NCBI RefSeq assembly: GCF_041080675.1
Contig: NZ_CP163520.1
Coordinates: forward strand, 2,294,001-2,358,000
Reading direction: 5' to 3'
Source: Streptomyces sp. cg36
GTDB lineage: Bacteria > Actinomycetota > Actinomycetes > Streptomycetales > Streptomycetaceae
DNA length: 64,000 nucleotides
Shown: positions 16,418 through 25,843 of the stretch, one piece after another
Numbering within the stretch: position 1 is the first letter of the stretch
Layout of the letters: each line of letters begins with the position of its first letter
Position numbers and translations under genes: made by a program
Notes under the pieces: generated by a model
The model's database searches: none
The model's input: the letters and a program-made list of their open reading frames with translations, nothing else
Told to the model about the DNA's origin: nothing

Positions 16418-18625
16418 TCAGCCCTTTTCCAGGTACTGCTCGCGGTCCTCGTCCAGCAGGGCGTCCAGCGCCGTGCGCAGCGCGGGCAGGTGCTCCAGGT
16501 CCGGGTCCTCGGCCACCACCTGCACCGCCTCCTCGCGGGCCGCCGCGATGACCTCCTCGTCGTCGATGACCGCGAGCATCCGCAGCGAGGAGCGCACCCC
16601 CGACTGGGCCTGGCCCAGCACGTCGCCCTCGCGGCGCTGCTCCAGGTCGATCCGGGAGAGCTCGAAGCCGTCCAGGGTGGCGGCCACCGCGTTCAGCCGG
16701 GCCCTGGCGGCGCTCGCCTCCGGCATCTCGGTGACCAGCAGGCACAGGCCCGGGGCGGCGCCGCGGCCGACCCGGCCGCGCAGCTGGTGCAGCTGGGAGA
16801 CGCCGAACCGGTCCGCGTCCATGATCACCATGGCCGTGGCGTTCGGCACGTTCACCCCGACCTCGATGACCGTCGTCGCCACCAGCACGTCGGCCTCGCC
16901 GGCCGCGAACCGGCGCATCACGCCGTCCTTGTCGTCGGGCTGCATCCGCCCGTGCAGCACCTCCACGCGCAGGCCCTGGAGCGGACCCCGGGCGAGCTCG
17001 TCCGCGAGGTCCAGCACGGCGAGCGGGGGGCGCTTCTCGGCGTCGTCCTCGGCGGACTTCTTCCGGGCCGCCTTCTTCTGGTCCTCGTCGTCCCCGATCC
17101 GGGGGCACACCACATAGCCTTGGTGCCCCTTGGCGACCTCCTCGCGCACCCGCTCCCAGGCGCGGGCCAGGAAGTGCGGCTTGTCCTGGGCGGGGACCAC
17201 ATGGCTGGCGATCGGCGAACGGCCGGCCGGCAGCTGGTCCAGGACCGAGGTCTCCAGGTCGCCGAAGACGGTCATCGCGACCGTGCGCGGAATCGGGGTC
17301 GCGGTCATCACCAGCAGGTGCGGGGGCTGCTTGCCCTTGCCGCGCAGGGCGTCGCGCTGCTCCACGCCGAACCGGTGCTGCTCGTCGACCACCACCAGGC
17401 CCAGGTCGTGGAACCGCACCTTGTCCTCGATCAGCGCGTGCGTGCCGATCACGATCCCGGCCTCGCCGGTGACCAGGTCGAGCAGTGCCTGGCGGCGGGC
17501 CGGCGCGCCCATCGAGCCGGTCAGCAGCACGACCTTGGTGCCCAGGTCGGAGCCGCCGAGCAGGCCCGCCTCGGCGAGCTCGCCCATCATCTCGGTGATC
17601 GAGCGGTGGTGCTGCTGGGCGAGGACCTCGGTGGGGGCGAGCATCGCGGCCTGGCCGCCGGAGTCGACCACGGCGAGCATCGCGCGCAGGGCGACCATCG
17701 TCTTGCCCGAGCCGACCTCGCCCTGGAGCAGCCGGTGCATGGGGTGCTCGGTGGCCAGGTCGGCGAAGATCTCCCCGGAGACCTTGGTCTGGCCGTCGGT
17801 GAGGGTGAACGGGAGCTTGGCGTCGAAGGCGTCGAGCAGTCCGCCGGGAACCGGCCTGCGGGCCACCGCGGGCAGCTGCGCGTCCGCGAACCGGCGCCGG
17901 GCCAGCGCCACTTGGAGGACGAACGCCTCGTCCCACTTCAGCCGCTGCCGGGCCTGCTCCACATCGTCCTTGCTGTGCGGGCGGTGAACCTTCAGGAGCG
18001 CCTCGGGCAGCGGGACGAAGCCCCGGCCCTCCCGCAGGGCGGGCGGCAGCGGGTCGAGCGCCTCCCGGGCGCTGGGCAGCACCGCGTCCACCGCCTTGGC
18101 GATCTTCCAGGACTCCAGGCCCTTGCAGGCGGGGTAGATCGGGATGAGCGCGCCCGCCCAGGAGTCGACGACGTCGTCGCTCCCGCCGTCCTCCGCGCCG
18201 TCGGCGGCCAGCTTCGCGTACGTGGGGTGGGCGAGCTGGAGGCGGCGGTTGAACATCGACACCTTGCCCGCGAACATGGCGCGGCTGCCGGGCAGCAGCT
18301 CCTTGTGGGGCTTGTGGATGCCGCGCCCGAAGAACACCAGCTGGAGACGGCCGCTGCCGTCGGTGATGGTGATCTCCAGGCGCTGGCCCCGGCCGCCGTT
18401 GAAGGTGTGCACGCGCGCGTCGGCGACCTGGGCGACCACCGTCACGTCCTCGTCCAGCGGCAGGTCGGCCAGCCTGGTCAGCTGGCCGCGCTCCTCGTAC
18501 CGCCGGGGGTAGTGGTGGAGGAGGTCGCCGACCGTGTGCAGGCCGAGGTGGTCGGCCAGCACCTTCGCGGTGGGTCCGCCGAGCAGCTTCTTGAGGGGTT
18601 CGTCGAGCGCAGGCACGCGGTCCAT
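16418..18625 (-). CDS. recG: ATP-dependent DNA helicase RecG
   Basis: RecG remodels stalled replication forks and branch-migrates Holliday junctions. The product is about 735 aa. An N-terminal wedge/OB domain begins with the helix-hairpin HTVGDLLHHYPRRYEERG. Superfamily 2 helicase motifs follow: GEVGSGKTM (motif I), APTEVLAQQH, VVVDEQHRFG (motif II, DEQH box), TATPIPRT, and in the second lobe ATTVIEVGVNVPNA and LRGRVGRG. An acidic/Lys-rich insert (about residues 520-540) lies in lobe 2. The start is uncertain among ATG 18646, ATG 18625 and GTG 18616, none with a strong ribosome site. Confidence 0.95.
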   Translation of the reverse strand: MDRVPALDEPLKKLLGGPTAKVLADHLGLHTVGDLLHHYPRRYEERGQLTRLADLPLDEDVTVVAQVADARVHTFNGGRGQRLEITITDGSGRLQLVFFGRGIHKPHKELLPGSRAMFAGKVSMFNRRLQLAHPTYAKLAADGAEDGGSDDVVDSWAGALIPIYPACKGLESWKIAKAVDAVLPSAREALDPLPPALREGRGFVPLPEALLKVHRPHSKDDVEQARQRLKWDEAFVLQVALARRRFADAQLPAVARRPVPGGLLDAFDAKLPFTLTDGQTKVSGEIFADLATEHPMHRLLQGEVGSGKTMVALRAMLAVVDSGGQAAMLAPTEVLAQQHHRSITEMMGELAEAGLLGGSDLGTKVVLLTGSMGAPARRQALLDLVTGEAGIVIGTHALIEDKVRFHDLGLVVVDEQHRFGVEQRDALRGKGKQPPHLLVMTATPIPRTVAMTVFGDLETSVLDQLPAGRSPIASHVVPAQDKPHFLARAWERVREEVAKGHQGYVVCPRIGDDEDQKKAARKKSAEDDAEKRPPLAVLDLADELARGPLQGLRVEVLHGRMQPDDKDGVMRRFAAGEADVLVATTVIEVGVNVPNATAMVIMDADRFGVSQLHQLRGRVGRGAAPGLCLLVTEMPEASAARARLNAVAATLDGFELSRIDLEQRREGDVLGQAQSGVRSSLRMLAVIDDEEVIAAAREEAVQVVAEDPDLEHLPALRTALDALLDEDREQYLEKG

Positions 18626-18686
18626 TGCACACCACGGCACTGACATCGCGCAGGAGGCCCCGGGGACGGGCGGGCGGACGTGGCGC

Positions 18687-20324
18687 CTACTCCACCCCGA
18701 TGAGCAGCAGGGCGTCCTGGTGTCCGCCCTCGTAGACGACCGTGTCGACCGCCAGGTGCGTCTCGCGCACGTACGCCTCCAGGCGCGGCGCCAGGTCCGG
18801 CGGGGTGCCGGTGGCGAGGACCAGGGTGACCAGTTCGCCGCCCGCCCGCAGCATCCGGTCCAGGACCGCCTCGGCGGTCTCGGCCACGTCCTGGCCGATC
18901 ACCGCCACATCGCCGTCGACCAGCCCGAGCACGTCCCCGGCCTGGCAGATTCCGGCGGTGGTCCAGGACTGCCGCTCGGCGAGGGCGAGTTCGGCGTAGC
19001 GGGTGGCGCCGGCCGCCGCGGTCATGGCGACCACGTCCTCGTCGAAGCGCCGCTCGGGCGCGTGCACCGCGAGCGCGGCCAGGCCCTGGACGGCGGACCG
19101 GGTGGGGATGAGGGCGACCCGGATGCCCTCGGCGCGCGCCTGCTCGACGGCCGCGGCGGCGCTGTGGCGCAGCTCCGGGTCGTTGGGCAGCAGCACGACC
19201 TCGCGCGCGTGGGCGCGGCGGATCGCGCCGACCAGCTCGCCGCCGGACGGGAGCTCCCCGTCGCGGGCGAGCACGGTGGTGGCCCCGGCGCCCGCGCACA
19301 GCCCGGCCAGGCCCTCGCCGGGGACGACGGCGACGACGGCCCGCTGGACCCGCTCGCGCGGCCCGGCGGGCTCGCCGAAGTGGGTGATGCGGATCCGGTG
19401 CGGGCGCCCGGCCTCCACGCCCGCCTCGACGGCCGCGCCCGCGTCGTCGACGTGGACGTGCACGTTCCACAGCCCGTCGCCGCCGACGACGACCAGGGAG
19501 TCCCCCAGGGCGTCCAGCCGGGCCCGCAGCCGGGCCACCGCCTCGTCCCCGGCCTCCAGCAGGTAGATCACCTCGAAGGCGGGCCCGGCGGTCTCCGCCG
19601 GGTCCGCGGGGCAGCCCGCGGCCTCCCGGGGGGCGGGCGCGGCCCCGTGCCGTACGGGCGGGGCCTCGCCGGAGAGCGTCTGGGCCAGCGCCGCGAGGAC
19701 GGTCACCAGGCCCCAGCCGCCGGCGTCCACGACCCCGGCCCGGCCGAGGACCTCCAGCTGCCCGGGGGTGGCCTCCAGGGCCCGCCGGGCGCCCGCGTGG
19801 GCCGCGACGGCCACGGCGCCCGCGTCGCCGCGGCTGCGCCCGGCGGCCTCGGCGGCGGCGGTCGCCACGGTCAGGACCGTGCCCTCGACGGGGTGCGCGA
19901 CCGCCTCGTACGCGGACTCGGCGGCCCGGCGCAGCGCCCCGGCGAGGTCGTCGCGCTCGGCGAGGACCTCGGCCATGCCGCGCAGCAGCTGGGACAGGAT
20001 GGTGCCGGAGTTGCCCCGGGCGCCGAGCAGGGCGCCGTGGGCCATGGCCCGCACGACGTCGGCGGTGCGCGGCACCTCGGCGTAGGCGGCGAAGACCGCC
20101 TCCACCGCGCGGTGGGCGGACTCGACGGTCAGATAGAGGTTGGTGCCGGTGTCCCCGTCGGCGACCGGGTAGACGTTGACCGCGTCGATCTCCTCGCGGG
20201 CCAGGCCGAGGCCGTCCAGGGCGAGCGAGCACCAGGCGCGCACGGCGACGGCGTCCAGGCGCCGGGGCTCCTCCACCGCCGCCCCCGCCGGAGTTCCTGC
20301 GGGCCACTCGTCCTTCTGCGGCAC
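18687..20324 (-). CDS. DAK2-domain protein of the YloV/FakA type
   Basis: This 545-aa protein resembles YloV/FakA. In Firmicutes FakA phosphorylates fatty acids bound to a FakB partner. The N-terminal DhaL/DAK2 nucleotide-binding domain has NVYPVADGDTGTNLY (about residues 40-54) and GARGNSGTILSQ (about 105-116). The C-terminal half resembles the DegV-like/DAK1_2 domain, with VDDAGAAVEAG and LPNDPELRHSA. The GTG at 20324 is chosen because AAGGAGG lies 7 nt upstream; the much longer frame has no support. No FakB gene is seen nearby. It lies upstream of recG with a 61-bp gap. The substrate is unproven in actinomycetes. Confidence 0.85.
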   Translation of the reverse strand: MPQKDEWPAGTPAGAAVEEPRRLDAVAVRAWCSLALDGLGLAREEIDAVNVYPVADGDTGTNLYLTVESAHRAVEAVFAAYAEVPRTADVVRAMAHGALLGARGNSGTILSQLLRGMAEVLAERDDLAGALRRAAESAYEAVAHPVEGTVLTVATAAAEAAGRSRGDAGAVAVAAHAGARRALEATPGQLEVLGRAGVVDAGGWGLVTVLAALAQTLSGEAPPVRHGAAPAPREAAGCPADPAETAGPAFEVIYLLEAGDEAVARLRARLDALGDSLVVVGGDGLWNVHVHVDDAGAAVEAGVEAGRPHRIRITHFGEPAGPRERVQRAVVAVVPGEGLAGLCAGAGATTVLARDGELPSGGELVGAIRRAHAREVVLLPNDPELRHSAAAAVEQARAEGIRVALIPTRSAVQGLAALAVHAPERRFDEDVVAMTAAAGATRYAELALAERQSWTTAGICQAGDVLGLVDGDVAVIGQDVAETAEAVLDRMLRAGGELVTLVLATGTPPDLAPRLEAYVRETHLAVDTVVYEGGHQDALLLIGVE

Positions 20325-20568
20325 CTGGTGTCCTCCTTGAGCGGCCGGTGACCTGCGGGCCAGCAGCAGGGTAGACCCGGAGCGGGGCGGGACCCCGGGG
20401 CGGGGGGCGGCGGCGGTCATGGTAGTTTCGTATCTCAGGAGCAGCCGTTGTATGCTGCTTCGGTTGCCCGGCGAAAGTCGGGCCATTCCCCCGGCAAGCC
20501 ACTTCAGATCTCTGAATCCGGTGCGCCGGATTTCACTGTAAGTGCATCTGAAGTCTTTGGAGTGACCC

Positions 20569-20754
20569 GTGGCTGCCAACTGCGACGTCTGCGGCAAGGG
20601 GCCGGGCTTCGGCAACAACATTTCGCACTCGCACCGCCGTACGTCTCGTCGCTGGAACCCGAACATCCAGCGTGTGCGTGCCGTGGTCGGTCGGACGCCG
20701 AAGCGGCTCAACGTCTGCACCTCGTGCATCAAGGCCGGCAAGGTCTCGCGCTAA
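20569..20754 (+). CDS. rpmB: 50S ribosomal protein L28
   Basis: This is L28 of the large ribosomal subunit, 61 aa with the typical [29 protein letters not shown] beginning broken by the conserved basic surface. Cysteine pairs CDVC and CTSC make it the zinc-binding form. The GTG start at 20569 follows GGAG. A strong hairpin terminator follows 40 bp after the stop. The gene is divergent from the YloV-like gene. Confidence 0.96.
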   Translation: MAANCDVCGKGPGFGNNISHSHRRTSRRWNPNIQRVRAVVGRTPKRLNVCTSCIKAGKVSR

Positions 20755-20792
20755 CGCCGACATGTCGTAGCGCAGCCCCTGCGGTTGCCTTG

Positions 20793-20824
20793 AAAAGCCG
20801 GTCCACCTCGGTGGACCGGCTTTT
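20793..20824. terminator. Strong bidirectional terminator between rpmB and thiD
   Basis: AAAAGCCGGTCCACC (20793-20807) and GGTGGACCGGCTTTT (20810-20824) form a perfect 15-bp stem. A/T runs at both ends serve both convergent genes. Confidence 0.92.
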
Positions 20825-20836
20825 TGCCGTACCCGC

Positions 20837-21637
20837 TCACCGTTTCAGGCGCCACCCGTGGTCGACCGGGCCGATGCCCGCGCCCAGGGCGAAGCCCGCC
20901 GCGATCGCCCCCGTCACGTACTCCTTGGCCGCCCGGGCCGCCGCCGGCACGGAGAGCCCCCCGGCCAGGCCCGAGGCGAGCGCCGAGGCCAGGGTGCAGC
21001 CGGTGCCGTGGGTGTGCCGGTTGTCCAGGCGCGGGGCCCGCAGCCAGTGCTCCTCGGCGCCGTCGGTGAGCAGGTCGACCGCCTCCGGCGAGGCCGAGCC
21101 CGCCAGATGGCCGCCCTTGATCAGCGCCCAGCGCGGCCCGAAGGCCAGCACTTCGGCCGCCGCCCGCCGCATCCCGTCCTCGTCCTCGACCCGTACGCCC
21201 GTGAGCTGCGCCACTTCGTCCAGGTTGGGCGTGGCCACGGTGGCGGTGGGCAGCAGCCGGGTGCGCACCGCGTCCAGGGCCTCGGCGGCCAGCAGCGGGT
21301 CGCCGTGCTTGGAGACCCCGACCGGGTCCACGACGACCGGTGCGGCGGTGGCCGCCAGCAGCTCCGCCACGGTCTCCACCAAGACGGAGGAGGAGAGCAT
21401 CCCCGTCTTCACGGCCTGGACGCCGATGTCGTCGACGACCGAGCGGTACTGGGCCCGCACCGCCTCGGGGGGCAGCTCCCAGGCGCCCTGGACGCCCAGC
21501 GAGTTCTGCGCGGTCACCGCGGTGATCACGCTCATCCCGTGGACGCCCAGGGCCAGCATCGTCTTGAGGTCGGCCTGGACGCCCGCGCCGCCGCCGGAGT
21601 CGGATCCGGCGACGGTGAGGACCCGGGGCGGCGTCAC
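20837..21637 (-). CDS. thiD: Hydroxymethylpyrimidine/phosphomethylpyrimidine kinase ThiD
   Basis: ThiD phosphorylates hydroxymethylpyrimidine twice to give HMP-PP for thiamine synthesis. The 266-aa ribokinase-fold enzyme shows [18 protein letters not shown] at the N-terminus, the [11 protein letters not shown] segment near residue 105 and the ATP-binding/anion-hole motif [11 protein letters not shown] near residue 215. The GTG at 21637 overlaps the thiL stop by 4 bp (GTGA), so the two are translationally coupled. The longer upstream reading frame is the out-of-frame shadow of thiL. No TPP riboswitch is visible upstream of the pair. Confidence 0.95.
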   Translation of the reverse strand: MTPPRVLTVAGSDSGGGAGVQADLKTMLALGVHGMSVITAVTAQNSLGVQGAWELPPEAVRAQYRSVVDDIGVQAVKTGMLSSSVLVETVAELLAATAAPVVVDPVGVSKHGDPLLAAEALDAVRTRLLPTATVATPNLDEVAQLTGVRVEDEDGMRRAAAEVLAFGPRWALIKGGHLAGSASPEAVDLLTDGAEEHWLRAPRLDNRHTHGTGCTLASALASGLAGGLSVPAAARAAKEYVTGAIAAGFALGAGIGPVDHGWRLKR

Positions 21638-22596
21638 TCGGCGTCCCCGAAGTGGTCCCAGCCGCCCTTGGCGGTCCAGGGGGCGCCGTCGACGGTCACC
21701 TGGGGCAGCGCCGAGGGGTTGAGCACCTCGCCGATGACCTTCCAGCGGGCGGGGAGCTTCACGTCCGGCGGGAAGGTCGCCACGATCGCGTGGTCCTCTC
21801 CCCCGGTCAGCACCCACTGGAGCGGGTCGACGCCGACCGCCTGGCCGATGTCGTTCATCTGGGTGGGGATGTCGATCAGGCCGGAGCGCAGGTCGATGCG
21901 GACCTTGCTGGCCTCGGCGATGTGCCCGAGGTCGGCGACCAGGCCGTCGCTGACGTCGGTCATCGCGGTGGCGCCGAGCCCGGCCGCCGCGGGGCCCGCG
22001 TGGTACGGCGGCTCCGGGCGGCGGTGGGCCTCCACGAAGGCGCGCGGCGAGCGGAAGCCGCGCGAGAGCACCGCGTAGCCCGCCGCCGACCAGCCCAGCC
22101 AGCCGGTGACCGCGACCACGTCGCCGGGCTGGGCGCCGCCCCGGGTGACCGGCTCGTGGTTGCGCAGGTCGCCGAGCGCGGTGATCGCCACGGTGATGGT
22201 GTCGCCGCGCACGACGTCGCCGCCGACCACGGCGGCCCCCGCGACCTGGCACTCGTCGCGGATGCCGTCCATGAGCTCGACCGGCCAGGTGGCCGGGAGC
22301 TCGGCCGGGACGACCAGGCCGAGCAGCAGCGCCGTCGGCACCGCGCCCATGGCGGCGATATCGGCCAAGTTCTGCGCGGCGGCCTTGCGCCCCACGTCGT
22401 ACGCGGTCGACCAGTCGCGCCGGAAGTGGCGGCCCTCCAGGAGGACGTCCGTGCTCGCCACCACCCTGCGGTCGGGTGCGGTCACGACCGCGGCGTCGTC
22501 GCCGGGGCCGATCCGTACCGCGGGGGTCGAGGTGAGCCGGGAGGTCAGCTCCCTGATGAGCCCGAACTCCCCCAACTCGCCCACAGTGCCTCTCAC
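21634..22596 (-). CDS. thiL: Thiamine-monophosphate kinase ThiL
   Basis: ThiL converts thiamine monophosphate to the active cofactor thiamine diphosphate using ATP. The product is 320 aa from the GTG at 22596. Family motifs are [12 protein letters not shown] at the start, [10 protein letters not shown] with the Mg-binding acidic residues (about 30-39), [37 protein letters not shown] and [19 protein letters not shown] sits 7 nt before the chosen GTG. An ATG at 22611 is an alternative start. It forms an operon with thiD. Confidence 0.94.
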   Translation of the reverse strand: MRGTVGELGEFGLIRELTSRLTSTPAVRIGPGDDAAVVTAPDRRVVASTDVLLEGRHFRRDWSTAYDVGRKAAAQNLADIAAMGAVPTALLLGLVVPAELPATWPVELMDGIRDECQVAGAAVVGGDVVRGDTITVAITALGDLRNHEPVTRGGAQPGDVVAVTGWLGWSAAGYAVLSRGFRSPRAFVEAHRRPEPPYHAGPAAAGLGATAMTDVSDGLVADLGHIAEASKVRIDLRSGLIDIPTQMNDIGQAVGVDPLQWVLTGGEDHAIVATFPPDVKLPARWKVIGEVLNPSALPQVTVDGAPWTAKGGWDHFGDAE

Positions 22597-22844
22597 CGTG
22601 CCACCTCTCATCCTCGTACCCCTTGGGACCCGGCGCGCTCGCGGTCGCGAGCCGTCACCTCGGTGGGTACCGTCAACACATACGTCAACTTCTGCTCCGC
22701 GCACCCGGATATGCGGACGTCCGCGCCTGCGCGGGACTCCCGCGGGCGCACGGCGACGCGATACCGTGGCGTCTCTTTCTTCCCCCCTTGGGCCTCCCCG
22801 CCGTAGGGAGGGGACATGATCCTCGTGGCCGCCCTGGAGGTTCC

Positions 22845-23078
22845 GTGGTACAGGCGTACATCCTCATCCAGACCGAGGTGGGCAAGGCGTCGACCGTCGC
22901 CGAGACCATCGCCAAGATCCCGGGGGTGATCCAGGCCGAGGACGTCACCGGGCCGTACGACGTGATCGTGCGCGCCCAGGCGGACACGGTCGACGAACTG
23001 GGCCGCATGGTGGTCGCCAAGGTGCAGCAGGTGGACGGGATCACCCGCACCCTGACCTGCCCGGTGGTTCATCTGTAG
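22845..23078 (+). CDS. Stand-alone Lrp/AsnC ligand-binding (RAM/AsnC_trans_reg) domain protein
   Basis: This 77-aa protein consists only of the effector-binding alpha-beta sandwich of Lrp/AsnC regulators and has no DNA-binding helix-turn-helix. It begins VQAYILIQTEVGKASTV, continues GPYDVIVRAQADTVDELG and ends VDGITRTLTCPVVHL, matching the RAM fold pattern. Its GTG start at 22845 is preceded by GGAGG 4 nt away. Such proteins can bind amino acids or pair with full-length regulators, but no partner is encoded here. The DUF3515 lipoprotein follows 20 bp later and may be co-transcribed. Confidence 0.88.
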   Translation: MVQAYILIQTEVGKASTVAETIAKIPGVIQAEDVTGPYDVIVRAQADTVDELGRMVVAKVQQVDGITRTLTCPVVHL

Positions 23079-23098
23079 CCCCCGCTTACCCTTGACCG

Positions 23099-23581
23099 GT
23101 GACTTCCTTGCGCCGCCGGTCCCCGCTCGTGCCCGCAGCCGTCCTCGTGACGCTGGCCGCCGCGGGCTGCTCCTCCACGGACGCGAAGGCGACGGTCACG
23201 GTTCCCAGCCCCCCGAAGGAGACCGCCGCCTACTGCGCCGCGCTGCACGAGGCACTGCCGGCGAAGCTGGACGGGCTCAAGCGGAATGATCCCAGCCCGG
23301 CGTCGGAGCTGACCGCCGGGTGGGGCGACGACGGGATCGTACTGCGCTGCGGGATCGACCGGCCGGAGAAGATGAGCGATCCCGACGCGGACGGGGTGAC
23401 CGTGGACGGCGTCAACTGGCTCCTGGAGCAGTTGAAGGGCGGCTTCCGCTTCACCACCACCTATCGCAAGGCGTACGTGGAGGTGACGATGCCCACCGGC
23501 GGCGGCAAGCCCGCCGGGGACATCGGCTGGCTGACCGGGCTCTCCGGACCCGTCAAGAAGACGGTTCCGGAGAGCCTTTAG
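23099..23581 (+). CDS. DUF3515-family lipoprotein
   Basis: This is a 160-aa predicted lipoprotein. A basic start (TSLRRR), a hydrophobic segment (about 8-24) and a lipobox LAAAGC place the lipidated cysteine at about residue 24. The mature part has one CAALHEALP segment, one later cysteine in VLRCGIDRP (possible disulfide) and the WLLEQLKGGFRFTTTYRKAYVEV region typical of DUF3515. The start is GTG at 23099, 20 bp after the Lrp-like gene. Function is unknown. It is convergent with ddlA. Confidence 0.85.
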   Translation: MTSLRRRSPLVPAAVLVTLAAAGCSSTDAKATVTVPSPPKETAAYCAALHEALPAKLDGLKRNDPSPASELTAGWGDDGIVLRCGIDRPEKMSDPDADGVTVDGVNWLLEQLKGGFRFTTTYRKAYVEVTMPTGGGKPAGDIGWLTGLSGPVKKTVPESL

Positions 23582-23628
23582 GCGCCGCGGGCGGGCGCGG
23601 CCGACCGCGGGCGCGGTACGGCCGGGGG

Positions 23629-24795
23629 TTAGCGCAGGCCCGTGGAGCGGCGCAGGGCCGCCTCGATCAGGCACTCGACGAGCTCGGCGTAGTCGACGCC
23701 GGTCGCCTCCCACATGCGCGGGTACATCGAGATGGGGGTGAACCCCGGCATCGTGTTGATCTCGTTGATCACGAACTCGCCGTTCTCCTGGAGGAAGAAG
23801 TCCGCCCGGACCAGCCCCTCGCAGGACGCGGCCTCGAACGCCTCCACCGCCAGCCGGCGCACCTCGGCGGTCGCCTCGGCGCCGATCGGCGCGGGCACGA
23901 TCCCGTCCGCCGAGTCGATGTACTTCGCCTCGAAGTCGTAGAACGCGTGGTCGCTCACCGGCGGGATCTCGGCGGGCACGCTCGCGCGCGGCCCGTCCTC
24001 GAACTCCAGGACCCCGCACTCGATCTCCCGGCCGCGCAGCAGCGACTCGACCAGGAACTTGGGGTCGTGGCGCCGCGCCTCCTCGATGGCCTCGTCCAGG
24101 CCCTCGAAGGAGTCGACCTTGGTGATGCCGAAGGAGGAGCCCGCGCGGGCCGGCTTGATGAACAGCGGCCAGCCGTGCTCGCCCGCGAACGCGGCGATCC
24201 GCTTGCGGGCGCCCTGCTCGTCCTGCTCCCACTCGCGCGGCCGGACCACCAGGTACGGGCCGACGGGCAGCCCGAACGAGGTGAACACCCGCTTCATGTA
24301 GTCCTTGTCCTGGCCGACGGCCGAGGCGAGCACGCCCGAGCCGACGTAGGGGATGCCGGAGAGCTCCAGCAGGCCCTGGAGGGTGCCGTCCTCGCCGTAC
24401 GGGCCGTGCAGCACCGGGAAGACGACGTCGACCTCGCCCAGCGCCTTGGGGACCGCGCCGGGCTCGGTGTAGACCACCTCGCGGCTGCCCGGGTCGACGG
24501 GGAGCACGACGCCGCCCTCGGCGGACTCGGCGAGCTCGGTCACCGTCGGCACCTTGCGGTCGGCGATGGCCATCCGGTCGGGCTCGTCGGCGGTGAGCGC
24601 CCAGCGGCCGTCCGTCGTGATGCCGATGGGCAGCACGTCGTACTTGGTCCGGTCGATGGCGCGCAGCACGGCACCGGCGGTGACGACCGAGATGCCGTGC
24701 TCGGAGCTGCGGCCGCCGAACACGACGGCCACCCGCGGCTTGCGCGGCTGCTGGGTGCTCGATTCAGGGCTCTGGGGGAGGTTCTCGCTGCTCAT
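23629..24795 (-). CDS. ddlA: D-alanine--D-alanine ligase
   Basis: Ddl joins two D-alanines with ATP for peptidoglycan precursors. The 388-aa ATP-grasp enzyme shows VAVVFGGRSSEHGISV at the N-terminus, HGPYGEDGTLQGLLE, the YVGSGVLASAVGQDKDYMKRVF segment, FIKPARAGSSFGITKV and the C-terminal metal/ADP-binding EINTMPGFTPISMYPR. In this last part MYPRM and the YxxL area are of the normal D-Ala-D-Ala type rather than the D-lactate-specific type, as far as I can judge. gpsA and plsC lie just upstream on the same strand. Confidence 0.96.
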   Translation of the reverse strand: MSSENLPQSPESSTQQPRKPRVAVVFGGRSSEHGISVVTAGAVLRAIDRTKYDVLPIGITTDGRWALTADEPDRMAIADRKVPTVTELAESAEGGVVLPVDPGSREVVYTEPGAVPKALGEVDVVFPVLHGPYGEDGTLQGLLELSGIPYVGSGVLASAVGQDKDYMKRVFTSFGLPVGPYLVVRPREWEQDEQGARKRIAAFAGEHGWPLFIKPARAGSSFGITKVDSFEGLDEAIEEARRHDPKFLVESLLRGREIECGVLEFEDGPRASVPAEIPPVSDHAFYDFEAKYIDSADGIVPAPIGAEATAEVRRLAVEAFEAASCEGLVRADFFLQENGEFVINEINTMPGFTPISMYPRMWEATGVDYAELVECLIEAALRRSTGLR

Positions 24796-24829
24796 ATCGC
24801 GATGAGCGTACCCGTTCGATCCGGCGGAT

Positions 24830-25843
24830 TCAGCGCCGCTCGGGCTTGGCGCTGCGCGACATCAGCTCCTTGAGCGCGACCACGGGGGGCTTGCCCTCGT
24901 GGACGATGCCGACCACGGTCTCGGTGATCGGCATGTCGACACCGTGCCGGCGGGCCAGATCCAGCACGGACTCGCAGGACTTGACGCCCTCGGCGGTCTG
25001 CCGGGTGACCGCGATGGTCTCCTGGAGCGTCATGCCCTTGCCGAGGTTGGTGCCGAAGGTGTGGTTGCGCGAGAGCGGCGAGGAGCAGGTGGCGACCAGG
25101 TCGCCGAGGCCCGCGAGACCGGAGAAGGTCAGCGGGTCGGCGCCCATGGCGAGGCCGAGCCGGGTGGTCTCGGCGAGGCCCCGGGTGATGAGCGAGCCCT
25201 TGGCGTTGTCGCCCAGGCCCATGCCGTCGGCGATGCCGACGGCCAGCCCGATGACGTTCTTGACGGCGCCGCCCAGTTCGCAGCCGACGACGTCGGTGTT
25301 GGTGTACGGGCGGAAGTACGGGGTGTGGCAGGCGGCCTGGAGGCGCTGGGCCACGGCCTCCTCGCGGCAGGCGACCACGGCGGCGGCGGGCCGGCGCTGG
25401 GCGATCTCCTTGGCCAGGTTGGGTCCGGTGACCACGGCGACGCGGTCGGCACAGACCTTGGCGACCTCCTCGATCACCTCGCTCATCCGCTTGGCGGTGC
25501 CGAGTTCGACGCCCTTCATCAGGGAGACGAGGACGGTGTCGGGGGCCAGCAGCGGCGTCCAGGCGGCGAGGTTCTCGCGCAGGGTCTGGGAGGGGACCGC
25601 GAGGACGGTGAAGTCGGCGCCCTCGGCGGCCTCGGCCGGGTCGGTGGTGGCCCGTACCGCCGCCGGGAGTTCGATGCCCGGCAGGTAGTCGGGGTTGGTC
25701 CGGGTGGTGTTGACCGCCTCGGCGAGCTCGGCGCGGCGGCCCCACAGGGTCACCTCGCAGCCCGCGTCGGCGAGGACCATGGCGAACGCCGTACCCCAGG
25801 AGCCGGTGCCGAATACTGCTGCCTTGGTGGCGGCGTGCGTCAC
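24830..25843 (-). CDS. gpsA: Glycerol-3-phosphate dehydrogenase [NAD(P)+]
   Basis: GpsA reduces dihydroxyacetone phosphate to sn-glycerol-3-phosphate for phospholipid synthesis. The 337-aa protein has the Rossmann motif VFGTGSWGTAFA (about residues 10-21), GPNLAKEIA and the catalytic-lysine stretch ELGGAVKNVIGLAVG followed by GDNAKGSLITRG. The GTG at 25843 overlaps the plsC stop by 4 bp, and GAGGG lies upstream. Coupling to plsC makes a two-gene phosphatidate-precursor unit. Confidence 0.96.
   Translation of the reverse strand: MTHAATKAAVFGTGSWGTAFAMVLADAGCEVTLWGRRAELAEAVNTTRTNPDYLPGIELPAAVRATTDPAEAAEGADFTVLAVPSQTLRENLAAWTPLLAPDTVLVSLMKGVELGTAKRMSEVIEEVAKVCADRVAVVTGPNLAKEIAQRRPAAAVVACREEAVAQRLQAACHTPYFRPYTNTDVVGCELGGAVKNVIGLAVGIADGMGLGDNAKGSLITRGLAETTRLGLAMGADPLTFSGLAGLGDLVATCSSPLSRNHTFGTNLGKGMTLQETIAVTRQTAEGVKSCESVLDLARRHGVDMPITETVVGIVHEGKPPVVALKELMSRSAKPERR

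Noticed and set aside
20428..20456. rpmB promoter with -10 TATGCT
   Set aside because: The -10 is plausible but no acceptable -35 lies 16-18 bp upstream, so I did not call it.
20837..22704. TPP riboswitch upstream of thiL-thiD
   Set aside because: No CUGAGA-type conserved core is seen upstream of thiL.
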